A stretch of 64,000 nt of DNA from Pseudorhizobium xiangyangii (GCF_020531965.1 NZ_JAJAWH010000001.1:232021-296020), one strand, 5' to 3'. Counted from the first letter of the stretch, positions 15,135 to 27,267 are shown. The notes: generated from the letters alone by a model not told the origin. A program made the numbers and translations.

Positions 15135-15473
15135 ATGAACAAAGCCGTAGCACTTGCACTCGCCACCGCTCTGTCCACAGCATCGCTGGGCGGTATTGCA
15201 TTCGCACAGACCACATCGTCGACGACGCCGATGGCCGCGGACGACATGATCACCATCGTTGAGATCACGGAAGACTCCGACAGCAACGATGCTACCACTC
15301 AGATTCCGGAAGAATTCCGAAATCCGAGCAGCGACGTGACCACGAAGGCTCAGGCTGAAATCCAGGCCGACCCAGCCCTGATGACAGCGCTTGAAGACAA
15401 GAGCGTCGAGCTTGAAAACGTTGTGGCCATCGATACCGCAGCGAATGGCGGCAAGATCGTCTACGTGAAGTAA
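15135..15473 (+). CDS. Small secreted acidic protein, possibly general-stress regulated
   Basis: The 112-residue protein has a signal peptide (MNKAVALALATALSTASLGG, cleavage after IAFA). The mature part is acidic, Ser/Thr-rich at its start, with ITIVEITEDSDSNDATTQIP and a C-terminal AIDTAANGGKIVYVK, and it has no cysteines or catalytic motif I recognise. GGGAGAAAAC lies before the ATG. The EcfG-type promoter upstream suggests induction by general stress. Export to the periplasm is likely; the function is unknown. Confidence 0.8.
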   Translation: MNKAVALALATALSTASLGGIAFAQTTSSTTPMAADDMITIVEITEDSDSNDATTQIPEEFRNPSSDVTTKAQAEIQADPALMTALEDKSVELENVVAIDTAANGGKIVYVK

Positions 15474-15500
15474 TCAGACCATATTTCGTTTAACGGTAAG

Positions 15501-15525
15501 GGCCCGCCACGCGGGTTCTTATTGT
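15501..15525 (+). terminator. Terminator after the secreted acidic protein gene
   Basis: The stem GGCCCGC/GCGGGTT with a CAC loop (two G-U pairs at the base) is followed by the T-rich CTTATTGTTTT. It lies 28 bp after the stop. Confidence 0.6.
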
Positions 15526-15617
15526 TTTAAGCGTGCCCTTCTGATCGGCTATCCTCATCCGCAATATTGAGCCTAGGTTGGGGCAACGGCGGGCCGGAGA
15601 TCGCCTAGGGGGAAGAC

Positions 15618-17276
15618 ATGACCGGGAATGCGGACGCAATCGTCATCGGAGCCGGCCTTTCAGGACTTGTCGCGGCGACGGAACTGGCCGACGCCGGACG
15701 GTCCGTCATCATCGTGGATCAGGAGCCGCAACAGAATATTGGCGCCCAGGCCTTCTGGTCGCTCGGCGGGCTGTTCCTGGTCGGCTCCCCGGAACAGCGG
15801 CGCATGGGCATCCGCGACAACTTCGATCTGGCCCGGCAGGACTGGTTCGGCTCCGCCGGCTTCGATCGGCCGGAAGACTACTGGCCAAGGGCATGGGCGG
15901 AATCCTATCTCGCTTTCGCCGCCGCAGAAAAGCGCGACTGGCTGCGCGGGATGGGACATCGCTTCTTTCCGGTCGTCGGCTGGGCAGAACGGGGCGGTTG
16001 GTCAGCAACCAGCCACGGCAACTCCGTCCCGCGCTTCCACATCACCTGGGGCACCGGGCCAGGCGTCGTCGAGCCGTTCGAGCGACGGGCGAGAGAGGCC
16101 GAGACATCCGGCAGGATCCGCTTCCTCTGGCGCCACCGGGTCGACCGGCTGGTGATGACGAATGGTACAGTAACAGGCGTTGCCGGCAGCATCCTTGTGC
16201 CCAGCGATGCACTTCGCGGCGCCGAAACCTCAAGGACACCGGTCGGTGACTTCGAGCTGCAGGCGCAGGCAGTCATCGTCGCATCGGGCGGCATCGGCGG
16301 CGACCACGACCTCGTCCGCAAGAACTGGCCAGCCCGGCTTGGCACCCCGCCGAAAACCATGGTCTCGGGCGTGCCCAAACACGTGGACGGCCGGATGCTC
16401 GCCATCACCGAGGCTGCCGGCGGCAGGGTCATCAACAGGGACCGCATGTGGCACTACACGGAGGGTCTGCGGAACTGGAACCCCGTCTGGCAGAACCACG
16501 GCATACGCGTCCTGCCGGGCCCTTCCTCCATGTGGTTCGACGCGACCGGCAGGCGCCTGCCGGCACCCTTCTATCCGGGCTACGATACGCTCGGCACGCT
16601 GCAGCACATTCTCTCGACCGGTTACGACTATAGCTGGTTCATCCTCAACCAGAGCATCATCCGCAAGGAATTCGCGCTTTCCGGTTCCGAGCAGAACCCG
16701 GACCTCACCGGCCGCGACTGGCGACTGACCGCGCGGCGAGCCATCGGCAGGCGAGCCACCGGCCCGGTCGAGGCATTCAAGGAGAAGGGTGAGGACTTCG
16801 TGGTCGCAAACAGCCTCGAGGAACTGGTCAAGGGAATGAAACGCATCGCGGAAAACGACCTTCTGAACCACGCCCAGATCGAACGGGAGATCGCGGCTCG
16901 GGACCGGCAGATGGACAATCCCTACGCAAAGGACTTGCAGGTGATCGGCATCCACAATGCGCGCCGCTCGCTGGGAGACAAATTGGTGCGGACGGCAAGA
17001 CCGCATCGCATCCTCGATCCCGCCCAAGGTCCGCTGATCGCGGTCAGGCTCAATATCCTCACCCGCAAGACCCTTGGTGGTCTTGAGACGGACCTCTCCG
17101 CCCGCGTTCTCGGCTCCGATGGCTCAACGGTGCCGGGTCTCTATGCGGTGGGGGAAGCAGCCGGCTTCGGTGGTGGCGGCATGCACGGTTACCGGGCTTT
17201 GGAAGGGACGTTCCTCGGCGGTTGCCTTTTCTCCGGCCGCACCGCCGGGAGGGCCGCAGGGGCGGCAACCGGTTGA
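15618..17276 (+). CDS. FAD-binding dehydrogenase, fumarate-reductase/ketosteroid-dehydrogenase type
   Basis: The 552-residue flavoprotein starts with a Rossmann FAD motif (VIGAGLSGLVAATELADAG, residues 9-27), has the adenine-ribose acidic end VDQEPQQN, and ends with the C-terminal FAD-binding GLYAVGEAAGFGGGGMHGYR. It belongs to the FAD_binding_2 superfamily containing fumarate reductase flavoprotein and 3-ketosteroid delta-1-dehydrogenase. Sequence alone does not identify the substrate. GGGGGAAG precedes the ATG. It converges with the CreA-like gene with 4 bp between stops. Confidence 0.87.
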   Translation: MTGNADAIVIGAGLSGLVAATELADAGRSVIIVDQEPQQNIGAQAFWSLGGLFLVGSPEQRRMGIRDNFDLARQDWFGSAGFDRPEDYWPRAWAESYLAFAAAEKRDWLRGMGHRFFPVVGWAERGGWSATSHGNSVPRFHITWGTGPGVVEPFERRAREAETSGRIRFLWRHRVDRLVMTNGTVTGVAGSILVPSDALRGAETSRTPVGDFELQAQAVIVASGGIGGDHDLVRKNWPARLGTPPKTMVSGVPKHVDGRMLAITEAAGGRVINRDRMWHYTEGLRNWNPVWQNHGIRVLPGPSSMWFDATGRRLPAPFYPGYDTLGTLQHILSTGYDYSWFILNQSIIRKEFALSGSEQNPDLTGRDWRLTARRAIGRRATGPVEAFKEKGEDFVVANSLEELVKGMKRIAENDLLNHAQIEREIAARDRQMDNPYAKDLQVIGIHNARRSLGDKLVRTARPHRILDPAQGPLIAVRLNILTRKTLGGLETDLSARVLGSDGSTVPGLYAVGEAAGFGGGGMHGYRALEGTFLGGCLFSGRTAGRAAGAATG

Positions 17277-17280
17277 AGCC

Positions 17281-17772
17281 TCAAGGCTTGCCGTTCGTCC
17301 AGTTCACCTGCTCGCCATAGAGCGGTACGGTCGAAATCGCCATCTTCGCCGAACCTTCGATGATCTGCCGCGAATGGGCGAGGTAGATCAGCGTGTCGTT
17401 CGTCTTGTCGTAGATGCGTTTGACGAGCAGATCCTTCCAAATTAGTGAACGGCCCTGGCGGAACACTTCCTCGCCTTCCCTCGAAAGGTCGATGTCGCCG
17501 ATCTCCACGGGACCGGTCTGGCGGCAGGAGATCGAGCTGTTCGAAGGATCTTCGAACCAGTTGCCTTGCTTGAGCCGGTCGATGATCGAGCGATCGAAAT
17601 AGGTCACATGGCAGGTGACGCCCTTCACCTCGGGATCGGCCACAGCCTCGACGATGATGTCGTTGCCGATCCAGTCGACACCGACCTTGCCGACCACCTC
17701 GGCCAGCGCATGGGCGGCAAACAGACCGGACGCAATCACGGCTACGGATGCAAGAAGGGGCAGGCGCTTCAT
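17281..17772 (-). CDS. creA: CreA family periplasmic protein
   Basis: The 163-residue protein has a signal peptide (MKRLPLLASVAVIASGLFAA, cleavage after HALA) and the CreA-family core with EVVGKVGVDWIGNDIIVEAV, VTCHVTYFDRS and SISCRQTGPVEI. Two cysteines may pair. CreA is conserved in Gram-negative bacteria but its function is not established. The ORF is longer upstream; the signal peptide and GGAG before it fix the start at 17772. Confidence 0.88.
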   Translation of the reverse strand: MKRLPLLASVAVIASGLFAAHALAEVVGKVGVDWIGNDIIVEAVADPEVKGVTCHVTYFDRSIIDRLKQGNWFEDPSNSSISCRQTGPVEIGDIDLSREGEEVFRQGRSLIWKDLLVKRIYDKTNDTLIYLAHSRQIIEGSAKMAISTVPLYGEQVNWTNGKP

Positions 17773-17851
17773 CGGGCGGCACTCCAGTAAACGATCTGTG
17801 ATCTGAAATAAGGTGCCGCGCCGGCGATACAAGCAGAAGGCGTGGAGATCG

Positions 17852-18442
17852 TTATTTCAGGCGGCAGGTGCATGGCGCGTAGCCGCCGTCGAACAGGCGG
17901 CCGACCTTCATGCCTATCATTGCCGGGATATCGCGCACATGGGCAACGCCAAGCGAATTGCCGATGGCAATCGCAGCGCGGGCGCAGACATGGGCATCTT
18001 CAGCGGCATTGTGGTGGGCGAACTGCAGCCCGAGATGCGCCGCCAGCACATTGAGCCTGTGCGACCCGAGCTGTGGCCACACTTTCTGGGACATCTTCAC
18101 GCTGCAGACATAGGAAAGTTCGGGATAGCTGCGCCGATAGAGATCAAGGCAGGCGCGCCAGACGCTGAAATCGAAGGCAGCGTTATGGGCGATCATCGTC
18201 GCGTCGCGAAAGTCGTCGGCGAACTCGTCCATGACGTCCGGAAATTCCGGCGCATCCTCGACGTGCTCGGGACGGATGCCGTGGATCGCGATGTTGAAGG
18301 AGGAAAAGCGCATGCCGTGCGGGCGGATCATCCGCTCTTCAACGCGCACCACCTCGCCATCCTCGATCCAGGCCAGCCCGACGGAGCAGGCACTGCCGCG
18401 GGTTTCGTTCGCAGTCTCGAAGTCGATGGCGATGGTTTTCAA
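17852..18442 (-). CDS. DEDDh 3'-5' exonuclease (DnaQ/RNase T fold)
   Basis: The protein of about 196 residues has the three exonuclease motifs. Exo I is AIDFETANETRG (Asp7, Glu9), Exo II is HNAAFDFSVWRACLD and Exo III is HHNAAEDAHVCARA, with the DEDDh histidine. Such stand-alone domains proofread or trim DNA or RNA. GGGGACTGATA precedes a TTG start at 18442; no ATG fits. The C-terminal tail GGYAPCTCRLK is short and carries two cysteines. Its nucleic acid substrate is not predictable. Confidence 0.88.
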   Translation of the reverse strand: MKTIAIDFETANETRGSACSVGLAWIEDGEVVRVEERMIRPHGMRFSSFNIAIHGIRPEHVEDAPEFPDVMDEFADDFRDATMIAHNAAFDFSVWRACLDLYRRSYPELSYVCSVKMSQKVWPQLGSHRLNVLAAHLGLQFAHHNAAEDAHVCARAAIAIGNSLGVAHVRDIPAMIGMKVGRLFDGGYAPCTCRLK

Positions 18443-18646
18443 TATCAGTCCCCGATGCTCGCCGACTTCTAACGTCCGATCCGTGATTCGGCAAAGATCA
18501 CCACACGCCGCACCTATTGACGGTGATCCCCTTGTCTGCGACCTTCGCTCCATGATCGGCAGTTCAACTCATAGCCACCTTACCGTAACCATCCGCCCTG
18601 CAGGGCGCGTGGCGGGTTTGGCGAGTTAGCCGTTCATCCGTCCACC

Positions 18647-18669
18647 ACCCTGCCGAATGATGGCAGGGT
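18647..18669 (+). repeat. Hairpin upstream of the second GNAT gene
   Basis: ACCCTGCC-N7-GGCAGGGT forms an 8-bp perfect stem 46 bp before the ATG at 18715. It may be a leader hairpin, a terminator for upstream transcripts, or an operator. Confidence 0.4.
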
Positions 18670-18714
18670 CGGATTGGTCCGCTCTGCCTCGGCGAAAGAC
18701 CAAGGAGAGCAAAC

Positions 18715-19257
18715 ATGTCAGGTCTTGATATTCCACCACCTTTGGATCCCGATGCGCGATGGCCTGAGGGCCTGTCGATCCGCGCTCGTACGCCTGCCGA
18801 TGCCGAAGAAATCGCCGCTCTGCACAATTTATCCGGCTATCGCTACGGGACGTTGCGCACGCCCCACCACACGCCGGATGAGATCCGCAACGGGATCGAA
18901 GGTCATTCTGCCAATTCCTTCAGTCTTGTCGCCGAACTGGACGGTCACATCGTTGGCGATTGCGGACTGACCCGTTTTGCCAACCACCGGCGAGCGCACG
19001 CCGGCAGCATCGGCATGGGTGTTCACGATGCCTATCGGTGCCGCGGGGTTGGTCGCGCGCTGGTCGGCGAGATCCTCGCCATTGCCGACCGATGGCTAAA
19101 CCTCAAGCGAATCGAGCTGACGGTCTATACAGACAACGAACCCGCGTTGGGGCTCTATCGGAACTTCGGCTTCGAGGTTGAAGGGCATCTCAAGACTTTC
19201 GGCTTCCGCGATGGCCGTTATGTCGATGCTTACTCGATGGCCCGCCTCAGAACGTAG
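18715..19257 (+). CDS. GNAT-family N-acetyltransferase
   Basis: The 180-residue protein has a GNAT fold with the CoA loop CRGVGRALVGEILAIAD near residues 108-124. The terminal strand pattern RIELTVYTDNEPALGLYRNF and FEVEGHLKTFGFRDGRYVDA resembles the RimI/PhnO-type and L-amino-acid acetyltransferase-like groups. The motif V-x-x-x-N-x-x-A-x-x-L-Y is intact. AAGGAGAGC precedes the ATG. It converges with ligA with 3 bp between stops. Substrate unknown. Confidence 0.9.
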   Translation: MSGLDIPPPLDPDARWPEGLSIRARTPADAEEIAALHNLSGYRYGTLRTPHHTPDEIRNGIEGHSANSFSLVAELDGHIVGDCGLTRFANHRRAHAGSIGMGVHDAYRCRGVGRALVGEILAIADRWLNLKRIELTVYTDNEPALGLYRNFGFEVEGHLKTFGFRDGRYVDAYSMARLRT

Positions 19258-19260
19258 CGC

Positions 19261-21432
<2,172 letters not shown>

Positions 21433-21499
21433 TCACTCCACGGTCGGGGAGTCGCTTTGTAGAGCAAATCACGGGTCGGGGAAAAGGGAGCAAACGAGA

Positions 21500-23173
21500 C
21501 TATCCGTTGCCAGCCAGCAGCCGGGCGGCAGCCGCTCTCGCCTCCTCGGTCACCGAGGCGCCGGCAAGCATGCGGGCGATCTCTTCGGTACGATGCTCCG
21601 GCTCCATCGTGGCGACGCGCGTGGCGATCTTGTCCGAGCCGTCCGCAGTCGGCCCTTTGGAGATGAGCAGATGCGTCGCAGCCCTTGCGGCGACCTGCGG
21701 CGCATGGGTTACGGAGAGCACCTGTACCGTACCCGACAGCCGCTTCAGCCTCTGGCCGATGGCATCCGCCACCGCCCCGCCGACGCCCGTGTCGATTTCG
21801 TCGAAGACGAGGGTGGGCGCGGACCCCCTATCTGCAAGCGCGACCTTCAGCGCCAGCAGGAAACGCGAGAGTTCGCCACCGGACGCGACCTTCATGATCG
21901 GCCCCGGACGCGTGCCCGGGTTGGTCTGGACATGGAATTCGACGATATCGATTCCCTCGGCGGTCGCCGATTCGGCATCGCTCGCCACATCCACCATGAA
22001 ACGTGCCCGCTCCAGCTTCAGCGCAGGCAGTTCCGCCATCACCGCCTCGGCAATCGCGGCGGCTCCATGACCACGCTTTTCGGAGAGAGCTGCTGCTGCC
22101 CGGTCATACTCGACCTTGGTCGTCCCGGCCTGCTTTTCCAGCTCGCCGAGTTTTTCCTCGCCAGCATCGAGATCTGCGAGATCCGCGACCATCTTCTCGG
22201 CAAGCGCCGGCAGATCTACGACTGCCACGGAGTATTTCCGCCCGGCCGCGCGCAGCGCGAACAGGCGCTCCTCGACCCGCTCCAGTTCACGCGGATCAAA
22301 TTCGGTCTTGCGAAGTGCCGCTTCCACTTCCATCTGCGCGTTGGAGAGATGGTTGAGGGCAGCGTCGAGAAGCTCGACCGTCTCTTCCAGGAGACCAGGC
22401 GCCTCGTGGCTCTTGCGCTCGAGACGCCGCACCATGGAAGCGATCAGCGGCACGGGCGAGCCATTGCCGTTCAGGAATTCCGAGGCCTCGGAAATATCAC
22501 CTGCGATTCGCTCCGCCTTCTGCATCTGCGATCGTTTGTCGGCGAGTTCGTCCTCCTCGCCGTCGCGCGGGCTCAAGCCTTCAAGCTCCTCGACGGACGC
22601 GCGGATGTAATCCGCCTCGCGGGCCGCCGCCTCGACCTTCGCCCTGTGCGTCTTGAAAGCGCGTTCGGCATCCTTCCAGGTCCGGTAGAGGATGCCGACC
22701 TGCTGGACCTCTTCCGTCAGGCCTGCGAAGGCATCGAGAAGAGAGCGATGGGTGTTGGTATCCGTCAATGCCCGGTCGTCATGCTGACCGTGAATTTCAA
22801 CGAGCAACTGCCCGGCCTGTCGCATCAACTGGACGCTGACGGGCTGATCGTTGACCGAGGCGCGCGTTCGCCCGTCGGCATTCTGGATGCGTCGGAAGAT
22901 CAGGTCGCCATCGTCGTCGATGCCGTTTTCACGCAGAAACAACCGGGCTGGATGCTGCACGGGCACATCGAAGACGGCCGTGATCTGCCCCTTGTCTTCC
23001 CCATGGCGCACAAGCCCGCCATCGCCGCGCCCGCCAAGGGCCAGCGACAGGCTGTCGAGAAGAATGGATTTGCCGGCGCCGGTCTCACCGGTCAGCACCG
23101 AGAGGCCGGACTCAAAGGCGAGGTCCAGCCGCTCGATCAGGACGATATCGCGGATCGAAAGCTGGACCAGCAT
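21500..23173 (-). CDS. recN: DNA repair protein RecN
   Basis: The 557-residue SMC-like protein has the Walker A GETGAGKS (residues 29-36), a long central coiled coil rich in Glu/Ala/Arg, the signature VASGGELSRFLLALKVAL and Walker B LVFDEIDTGVGG. It acts in double-strand break repair. The start MLVQLSIRDIVLIERLDLAF is canonical. It lies 10 bp after bamD, consistent with co-transcription. Confidence 0.96.
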   Translation of the reverse strand: MLVQLSIRDIVLIERLDLAFESGLSVLTGETGAGKSILLDSLSLALGGRGDGGLVRHGEDKGQITAVFDVPVQHPARLFLRENGIDDDGDLIFRRIQNADGRTRASVNDQPVSVQLMRQAGQLLVEIHGQHDDRALTDTNTHRSLLDAFAGLTEEVQQVGILYRTWKDAERAFKTHRAKVEAAAREADYIRASVEELEGLSPRDGEEDELADKRSQMQKAERIAGDISEASEFLNGNGSPVPLIASMVRRLERKSHEAPGLLEETVELLDAALNHLSNAQMEVEAALRKTEFDPRELERVEERLFALRAAGRKYSVAVVDLPALAEKMVADLADLDAGEEKLGELEKQAGTTKVEYDRAAAALSEKRGHGAAAIAEAVMAELPALKLERARFMVDVASDAESATAEGIDIVEFHVQTNPGTRPGPIMKVASGGELSRFLLALKVALADRGSAPTLVFDEIDTGVGGAVADAIGQRLKRLSGTVQVLSVTHAPQVAARAATHLLISKGPTADGSDKIATRVATMEPEHRTEEIARMLAGASVTEEARAAAARLLAGNG

Positions 23174-23183
23174 ATCTCAGACC

Positions 23184-24050
23184 TCAGGCCCCGATGAGCT
23201 TTGCCCCGGCGCGCGATATCCAGGAGCCACGGTTCTCGCGCGGTTCGACACCGCCGGTCTGCAGCAGCTTGTAGGAATCCGCGTACCACTGGCTGTCCGG
23301 ATAGTTACGTCCCAGAACCGCCGCGGCCGTCTGCGCTTCTTCGACGATACCCATGGCATAGTAGGTCTCGACCAGACGGGCGAGAGCCTCTTCGACCTGG
23401 TTGGTGGTCGGATAGTTTTCCACGACGTTCCGGAACCGCTGGATTCCCGCGAGATATTCCTTGCGCTCGAGATAGTAGCGCCCGACCTGCATTTCCTTGC
23501 CGGCGAGCTGGTCGCGAGCGAATCGGATCTTTGCCTGTGCATCCTCGACATATTCCGAATCAGGATAGTCGTTGACCACCTTGGACATGGCGTCGATGGT
23601 CTGCGTGGCGGCGCGCTGATCCTGGGTCACATTACGGATCTGCTTCGAATAGGACAGGCCAACCAGATACTGGACGTAAGCCGAATCTTCAGAGTTCGGA
23701 TACTGCCGGAGATAACGGTTGCCGGTCGTCACCGCATCGTCATTCTGGCCGAGGCGCTGCTTGGCGAACGTGCTCATGACGAGCGCCTTGCGGCCCCATT
23801 CGGTGAATGGATGCTGGCGATCGATGGAATCGAACTTGCGGCTGGCTTCCGCGATATTGCCGGCCTTCATGTTGGCCAGGCCCTGATTGTACAGAACCTC
23901 CGGCGGATCGGTCTCCATGCCGAGCTTGGTGATGTCGATGTCCTTGTCGGACTGGCAGGCCGTAACGGCCACACCCGCGCACGCCAACGTCATGGACATG
24001 AACGCGATTCGCGCCGTTTTTCTCATTCCAACAGACTTCGCATAAGTCAT
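23184..24050 (-). CDS. bamD: Outer-membrane assembly lipoprotein BamD
   Basis: The 288-residue lipoprotein has a basic N-terminus, a signal segment and lipobox VTACQSD, then a set of tetratricopeptide repeats (LYNQGLANMKAGNIAEASRKF, YVQYLVGLSYSKQIR, RYYLERKEYLAGIQRFRNVV and later RLVETYYAMGIVEEA). BamD with BamA inserts outer-membrane beta-barrels. The start at 24050 follows GGGAAC; the ORF extends upstream to 24086. It lies between lpxC and recN, as in other Rhizobiales. Confidence 0.95.
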   Translation of the reverse strand: MTYAKSVGMRKTARIAFMSMTLACAGVAVTACQSDKDIDITKLGMETDPPEVLYNQGLANMKAGNIAEASRKFDSIDRQHPFTEWGRKALVMSTFAKQRLGQNDDAVTTGNRYLRQYPNSEDSAYVQYLVGLSYSKQIRNVTQDQRAATQTIDAMSKVVNDYPDSEYVEDAQAKIRFARDQLAGKEMQVGRYYLERKEYLAGIQRFRNVVENYPTTNQVEEALARLVETYYAMGIVEEAQTAAAVLGRNYPDSQWYADSYKLLQTGGVEPRENRGSWISRAGAKLIGA

Positions 24051-24230
24051 TCGACAGTTCCCGATCGTCACGCGCACAAATGCCACTGCTCAAGCTGGCC
24101 TTCTAGCCTTACAAGCAGGCGCAGGGCAACGCAATGCGGGGGCATTAACGCAATTTTGTGGCACATTTCTATTTGAGGTCAACGATGTTCCAGCAGATAG
24201 GCAGGTCCTCAACTTCCTGACGCCACAAAA

Positions 24231-24257
24231 GAAAAGGCCGCTCGCGGTGGAGCGGCC
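24231..24257 (-). terminator. Rho-independent terminator after lpxC
   Basis: On the minus strand GGCCGCTC pairs with GAGCGGCC around a 6-base loop and is followed by TTTTC. It sits 22 bp after the lpxC stop and would separate lpxC from bamD. Confidence 0.82.
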
Positions 24258-24279
24258 CAGTTGGACTGGATGGTTTTGA

Positions 24280-25236
24280 TCAGGCGAGCCAGGCTGCCAG
24301 CGCAGGCTCCTTGACCGGCACAAACTCGCCGGCCCGGACGCGGTTGCTGCGCACCGGAGCCTCCACAATCTCGTAAGCCGTCGGATCGCTCAACAGTGCC
24401 TTCAATGCATTGGCATTCATCTTGTGGCCGCCGCGATAGGAGCGGTAGCAGCCGATGAACTGTGCGCCTGCAAGAGCGAGGTCACCCACGGCATCCAGCG
24501 TCTTGTGGCGAACGAATTCGTCCTTCGCGTAGCGCAGGCCCTCAACGTTGACGATGGTATCGTCGTCGGAGATCACGACGGAATTCTCAAGCGACGAACC
24601 GAGCGCATAGCCAGCTGCCCAGAGACGCTCGACATCGCGCATGAAGCCGAAAGTACGCGCACGGGACAGTTCTTCCTTGAAGGAGGCCGCAGTCAGTTCG
24701 CCCTTCCAGCTCTGACGACCGATCAACGGCGTCGGGAAATCAATCTCCACCTCGAAGCGAGTGCCGTCGTAAGGGCGGAATTCCGACCACGAAGCACCGG
24801 CGTCGATTCGGACAGGCTTGACGATACGGATATAGCGGCGCTTGACGCCAAGGCTGACGATCCCTACCTGCTCGATCGCGTCGATAAAGGGATAGGAGCT
24901 GCCGTCCATGATCGGCATCTCGCCCGCATCCACATCGACAACGATGTTGTCGATGCCGAGCGCGTAGAGAGCGGCCATCACGTGTTCGATCGTGGCAATC
25001 CACTTTGCCGGCGAGCTTCCCAGTACGGTGCAAAGATCGGTCGGGCCAACATGCGAGGAAACAGCGCGATATTCGACCGTATTGCCATCTTCGAGGCTAC
25101 GGCTGAATACAATGCCCGAACCCGCTTCGGCCGGCTGGAAGGTAAGGGTAACCGGAGCTCCCGAATGCACGCCGGTTCCCGTCAAGGTAACGGGGGCTGC
25201 AATAGTGGTTTGAAAACCCAGAAGTCCGACAGTCAT
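24280..25236 (-). CDS. lpxC: UDP-3-O-acyl-N-acetylglucosamine deacetylase
   Basis: The 318-residue enzyme makes the committed step of lipid A synthesis. The expected zinc site is present: IEHVMAALYALGIDNIVVDV, then HKTLDAVGDLALAGAQFIG with His and Asp, and the C-terminal catalytic His in RGGHKMNANAL. The N-terminal GVHSG is also typical. Length is normal. The 261-bp interval with ftsZ contains an ftsZ terminator and must also carry an lpxC promoter. Confidence 0.97.
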   Translation of the reverse strand: MTVGLLGFQTTIAAPVTLTGTGVHSGAPVTLTFQPAEAGSGIVFSRSLEDGNTVEYRAVSSHVGPTDLCTVLGSSPAKWIATIEHVMAALYALGIDNIVVDVDAGEMPIMDGSSYPFIDAIEQVGIVSLGVKRRYIRIVKPVRIDAGASWSEFRPYDGTRFEVEIDFPTPLIGRQSWKGELTAASFKEELSRARTFGFMRDVERLWAAGYALGSSLENSVVISDDDTIVNVEGLRYAKDEFVRHKTLDAVGDLALAGAQFIGCYRSYRGGHKMNANALKALLSDPTAYEIVEAPVRSNRVRAGEFVPVKEPALAAWLA

Positions 25237-25441
25237 TCTTGTGTGCCTTTACTGAACCCGACCATTAACGCCGGCCAGGCTTAAATCCGCGACCGACGAA
25301 AGCTGTGGCCATTCATCGGCATTTCTCAGCGTCTTTCATACGCAGCCTGCCGGCACAATCCAAATCACTGTTCGTTTCGGATTGTAACGTTCTTAACAGA
25401 CGGAATTAATTGAGATTTTCAGGCCTCATCGACGCCTGTGC

Positions 25442-25474
25442 AAAAGGCCCGAATCCTGTCGATCCGGGCCTTTC
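25442..25474 (-). terminator. Rho-independent terminator after ftsZ
   Basis: A 9-bp stem (AAAGGCCCG/CGGGCCTTT) surrounds a 13-base loop; on the minus strand it is followed by TTTTG. It lies 24 bp after the ftsZ stop and separates ftsZ from lpxC. Confidence 0.8.
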
Positions 25475-25497
25475 TGCAATCTTTGGCTATGACGACG

Positions 25498-27267
25498 TCA
25501 GTTCTGCTGGCGACGCAGGAAGGCAGGGATTTCCAACTGGTCGTCCTCGTGGTGAGAGGCAGCCTGCGGAACTGCGCGGCCGTGGTCATCCAGCTGGCCA
25601 CGACGAGGAGCGTAGAGGCTTGCCTCGGCCGACAGCGGGCGACGCTGCTGCGATGCCGCAGAAGGCGCCGGAGCGGTCATGTCGGATGCGACCCGATCTT
25701 CCTCTTCGCGGCGACCAAGCGAGTTGGTGATCCGCTTCAGGAGGCCCATCGGACCACGCTCTTCCTGGACATGCTGTACCGGCTGAGCGCGGCGATCCAT
25801 CTCGGCCTTCACGACCGGGGGAAAGTCTTCGACCCGCGGCATGCGGACAGGCTCGGCTGCCATCGGCATCGACGGTGCAACCGGCTCATGGTGAGACGGC
25901 TGAAGCATGCGCGGTGCCGGCTGGCTGACAGCCGGGGCTGCCTGGGCCTGCATCACCGGAGCCTGAGCGGGGCGAAGCACAGGGGCTTCGGCCGGTGCTG
26001 CGGCGAAGATCCGGCTCTGCGGGCGAAACTCGGCTTCGGCCTGCTGAGCAACAACATGCTGAGCTACCGGTTGCGGAGCGATGGGCTGGCTTGCCCGGGC
26101 AATTGCCAGTTCGCGTTCCAGTTCGGCTTCTGCCTGGCGGATGGTCTCGGCGATCGGATCAACCGCCTTAGGTGCCTGCATGACTGGGGCAGGCTGTACA
26201 GCGGCCGGAGCAGGAGCAACGGCCGCCGAAGGACGGATAACCGGTCTTGCCACAGCGGCGGCCGGACGGGAATCGGCCAGGCGCACGTCGCCGTGACCCA
26301 TTGCGCGATCGATGCCAGTTGCAACGACCGACACGCGGATGAGGCCTTCCAGAGCTTCATCGAAGGTCGCGCCGAGGATGATGTTGGCATCCGGATCGAC
26401 TTCTTCGCGGATACGGGTTGCCGCTTCGTCGACTTCGAAGAGCGTGAGATCGCGACCGCCGGTGATGGAGATCAGCAGGCCCTGTGCGCCCTTCATCGAG
26501 GTTTCGTCGAGGAGCGGGTTGGCGATTGCAGCCTCTGCAGCCTGCATGGCGCGGCCCGGACCCGAAGCTTCGCCGGTGCCCATCATCGCACGGCCCATCT
26601 CGCGCATCACGGAACGAACGTCGGCGAAGTCGAGGTTGATAAGGCCTTCCTTGACCATCAGGTCGGTGATGCAGGCAACGCCCGAGTAGAGCACCTGGTC
26701 GGCCATCGCGAATGCGTCGGCGAAGGTGGTCTTGTCGTTGGCGATGCGGAAGAGGTTCTGGTTAGGAATGACGATCAGCGTATCGACAGACTTCTGCAGT
26801 TCCTGGATGCCCTGCTCGGCAAGGCGCATGCGGCGCTGGCCTTCGAAGTGGAACGGCTTGGTCACGACGCCAACGGTCAGGATGCCCTTGTTGCGCGCGG
26901 CCTGGGCAACGACCGGAGCCGCACCCGTGCCCGTGCCGCCGCCCATGCCGGCGGTGACGAAGCACATGTGCGTTCCATGCAGGTGGTCGATGATCTCGTC
27001 GAGGCACTCTTCAGCGGCAGCGCGACCGACTTCCGGCTGCGAGCCGGCGCCGAGACCTTCGGTGACCTGAGCACCCATCTGGATGATCCGCTCAGCCTTG
27101 GTCATGGTCAGCGCCTGGGCGTCGGTGTTGGCGACGACGAAGTCGACGCCCTCGAGGCCGGCGGAGATCATGTTGTTGACAGCGTTGCCGCCACCACCAC
27201 CGACACCGAAGACGGTGATCCGGGGCTTCAGCTCGGTGATATCAGGCTTCTGCAGCTTGATGGTCAT
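25498..27267 (-). CDS. ftsZ: Cell division protein FtsZ
   Basis: The 589-residue tubulin homologue has the GTP-binding glycine-rich [10 protein letters not shown] (21-30), the tubulin signature GGGTGTG (109-115), and the T7 loop segment [12 protein letters not shown] long variable Ala/Pro/Gln-rich linker of about 250 residues follows residue 320 and ends in the conserved C-terminal peptide [10 protein letters not shown], which binds FtsA and other partners. The extended linker is known from rhizobial FtsZ1. AAAGGAACGGG precedes the ATG at 27267. It is 86 bp after ftsA and follows the ftsQ-ftsA pair. Confidence 0.98.
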   Translation of the reverse strand: MTIKLQKPDITELKPRITVFGVGGGGGNAVNNMISAGLEGVDFVVANTDAQALTMTKAERIIQMGAQVTEGLGAGSQPEVGRAAAEECLDEIIDHLHGTHMCFVTAGMGGGTGTGAAPVVAQAARNKGILTVGVVTKPFHFEGQRRMRLAEQGIQELQKSVDTLIVIPNQNLFRIANDKTTFADAFAMADQVLYSGVACITDLMVKEGLINLDFADVRSVMREMGRAMMGTGEASGPGRAMQAAEAAIANPLLDETSMKGAQGLLISITGGRDLTLFEVDEAATRIREEVDPDANIILGATFDEALEGLIRVSVVATGIDRAMGHGDVRLADSRPAAAVARPVIRPSAAVAPAPAAVQPAPVMQAPKAVDPIAETIRQAEAELERELAIARASQPIAPQPVAQHVVAQQAEAEFRPQSRIFAAAPAEAPVLRPAQAPVMQAQAAPAVSQPAPRMLQPSHHEPVAPSMPMAAEPVRMPRVEDFPPVVKAEMDRRAQPVQHVQEERGPMGLLKRITNSLGRREEEDRVASDMTAPAPSAASQQRRPLSAEASLYAPRRGQLDDHGRAVPQAASHHEDDQLEIPAFLRRQQN

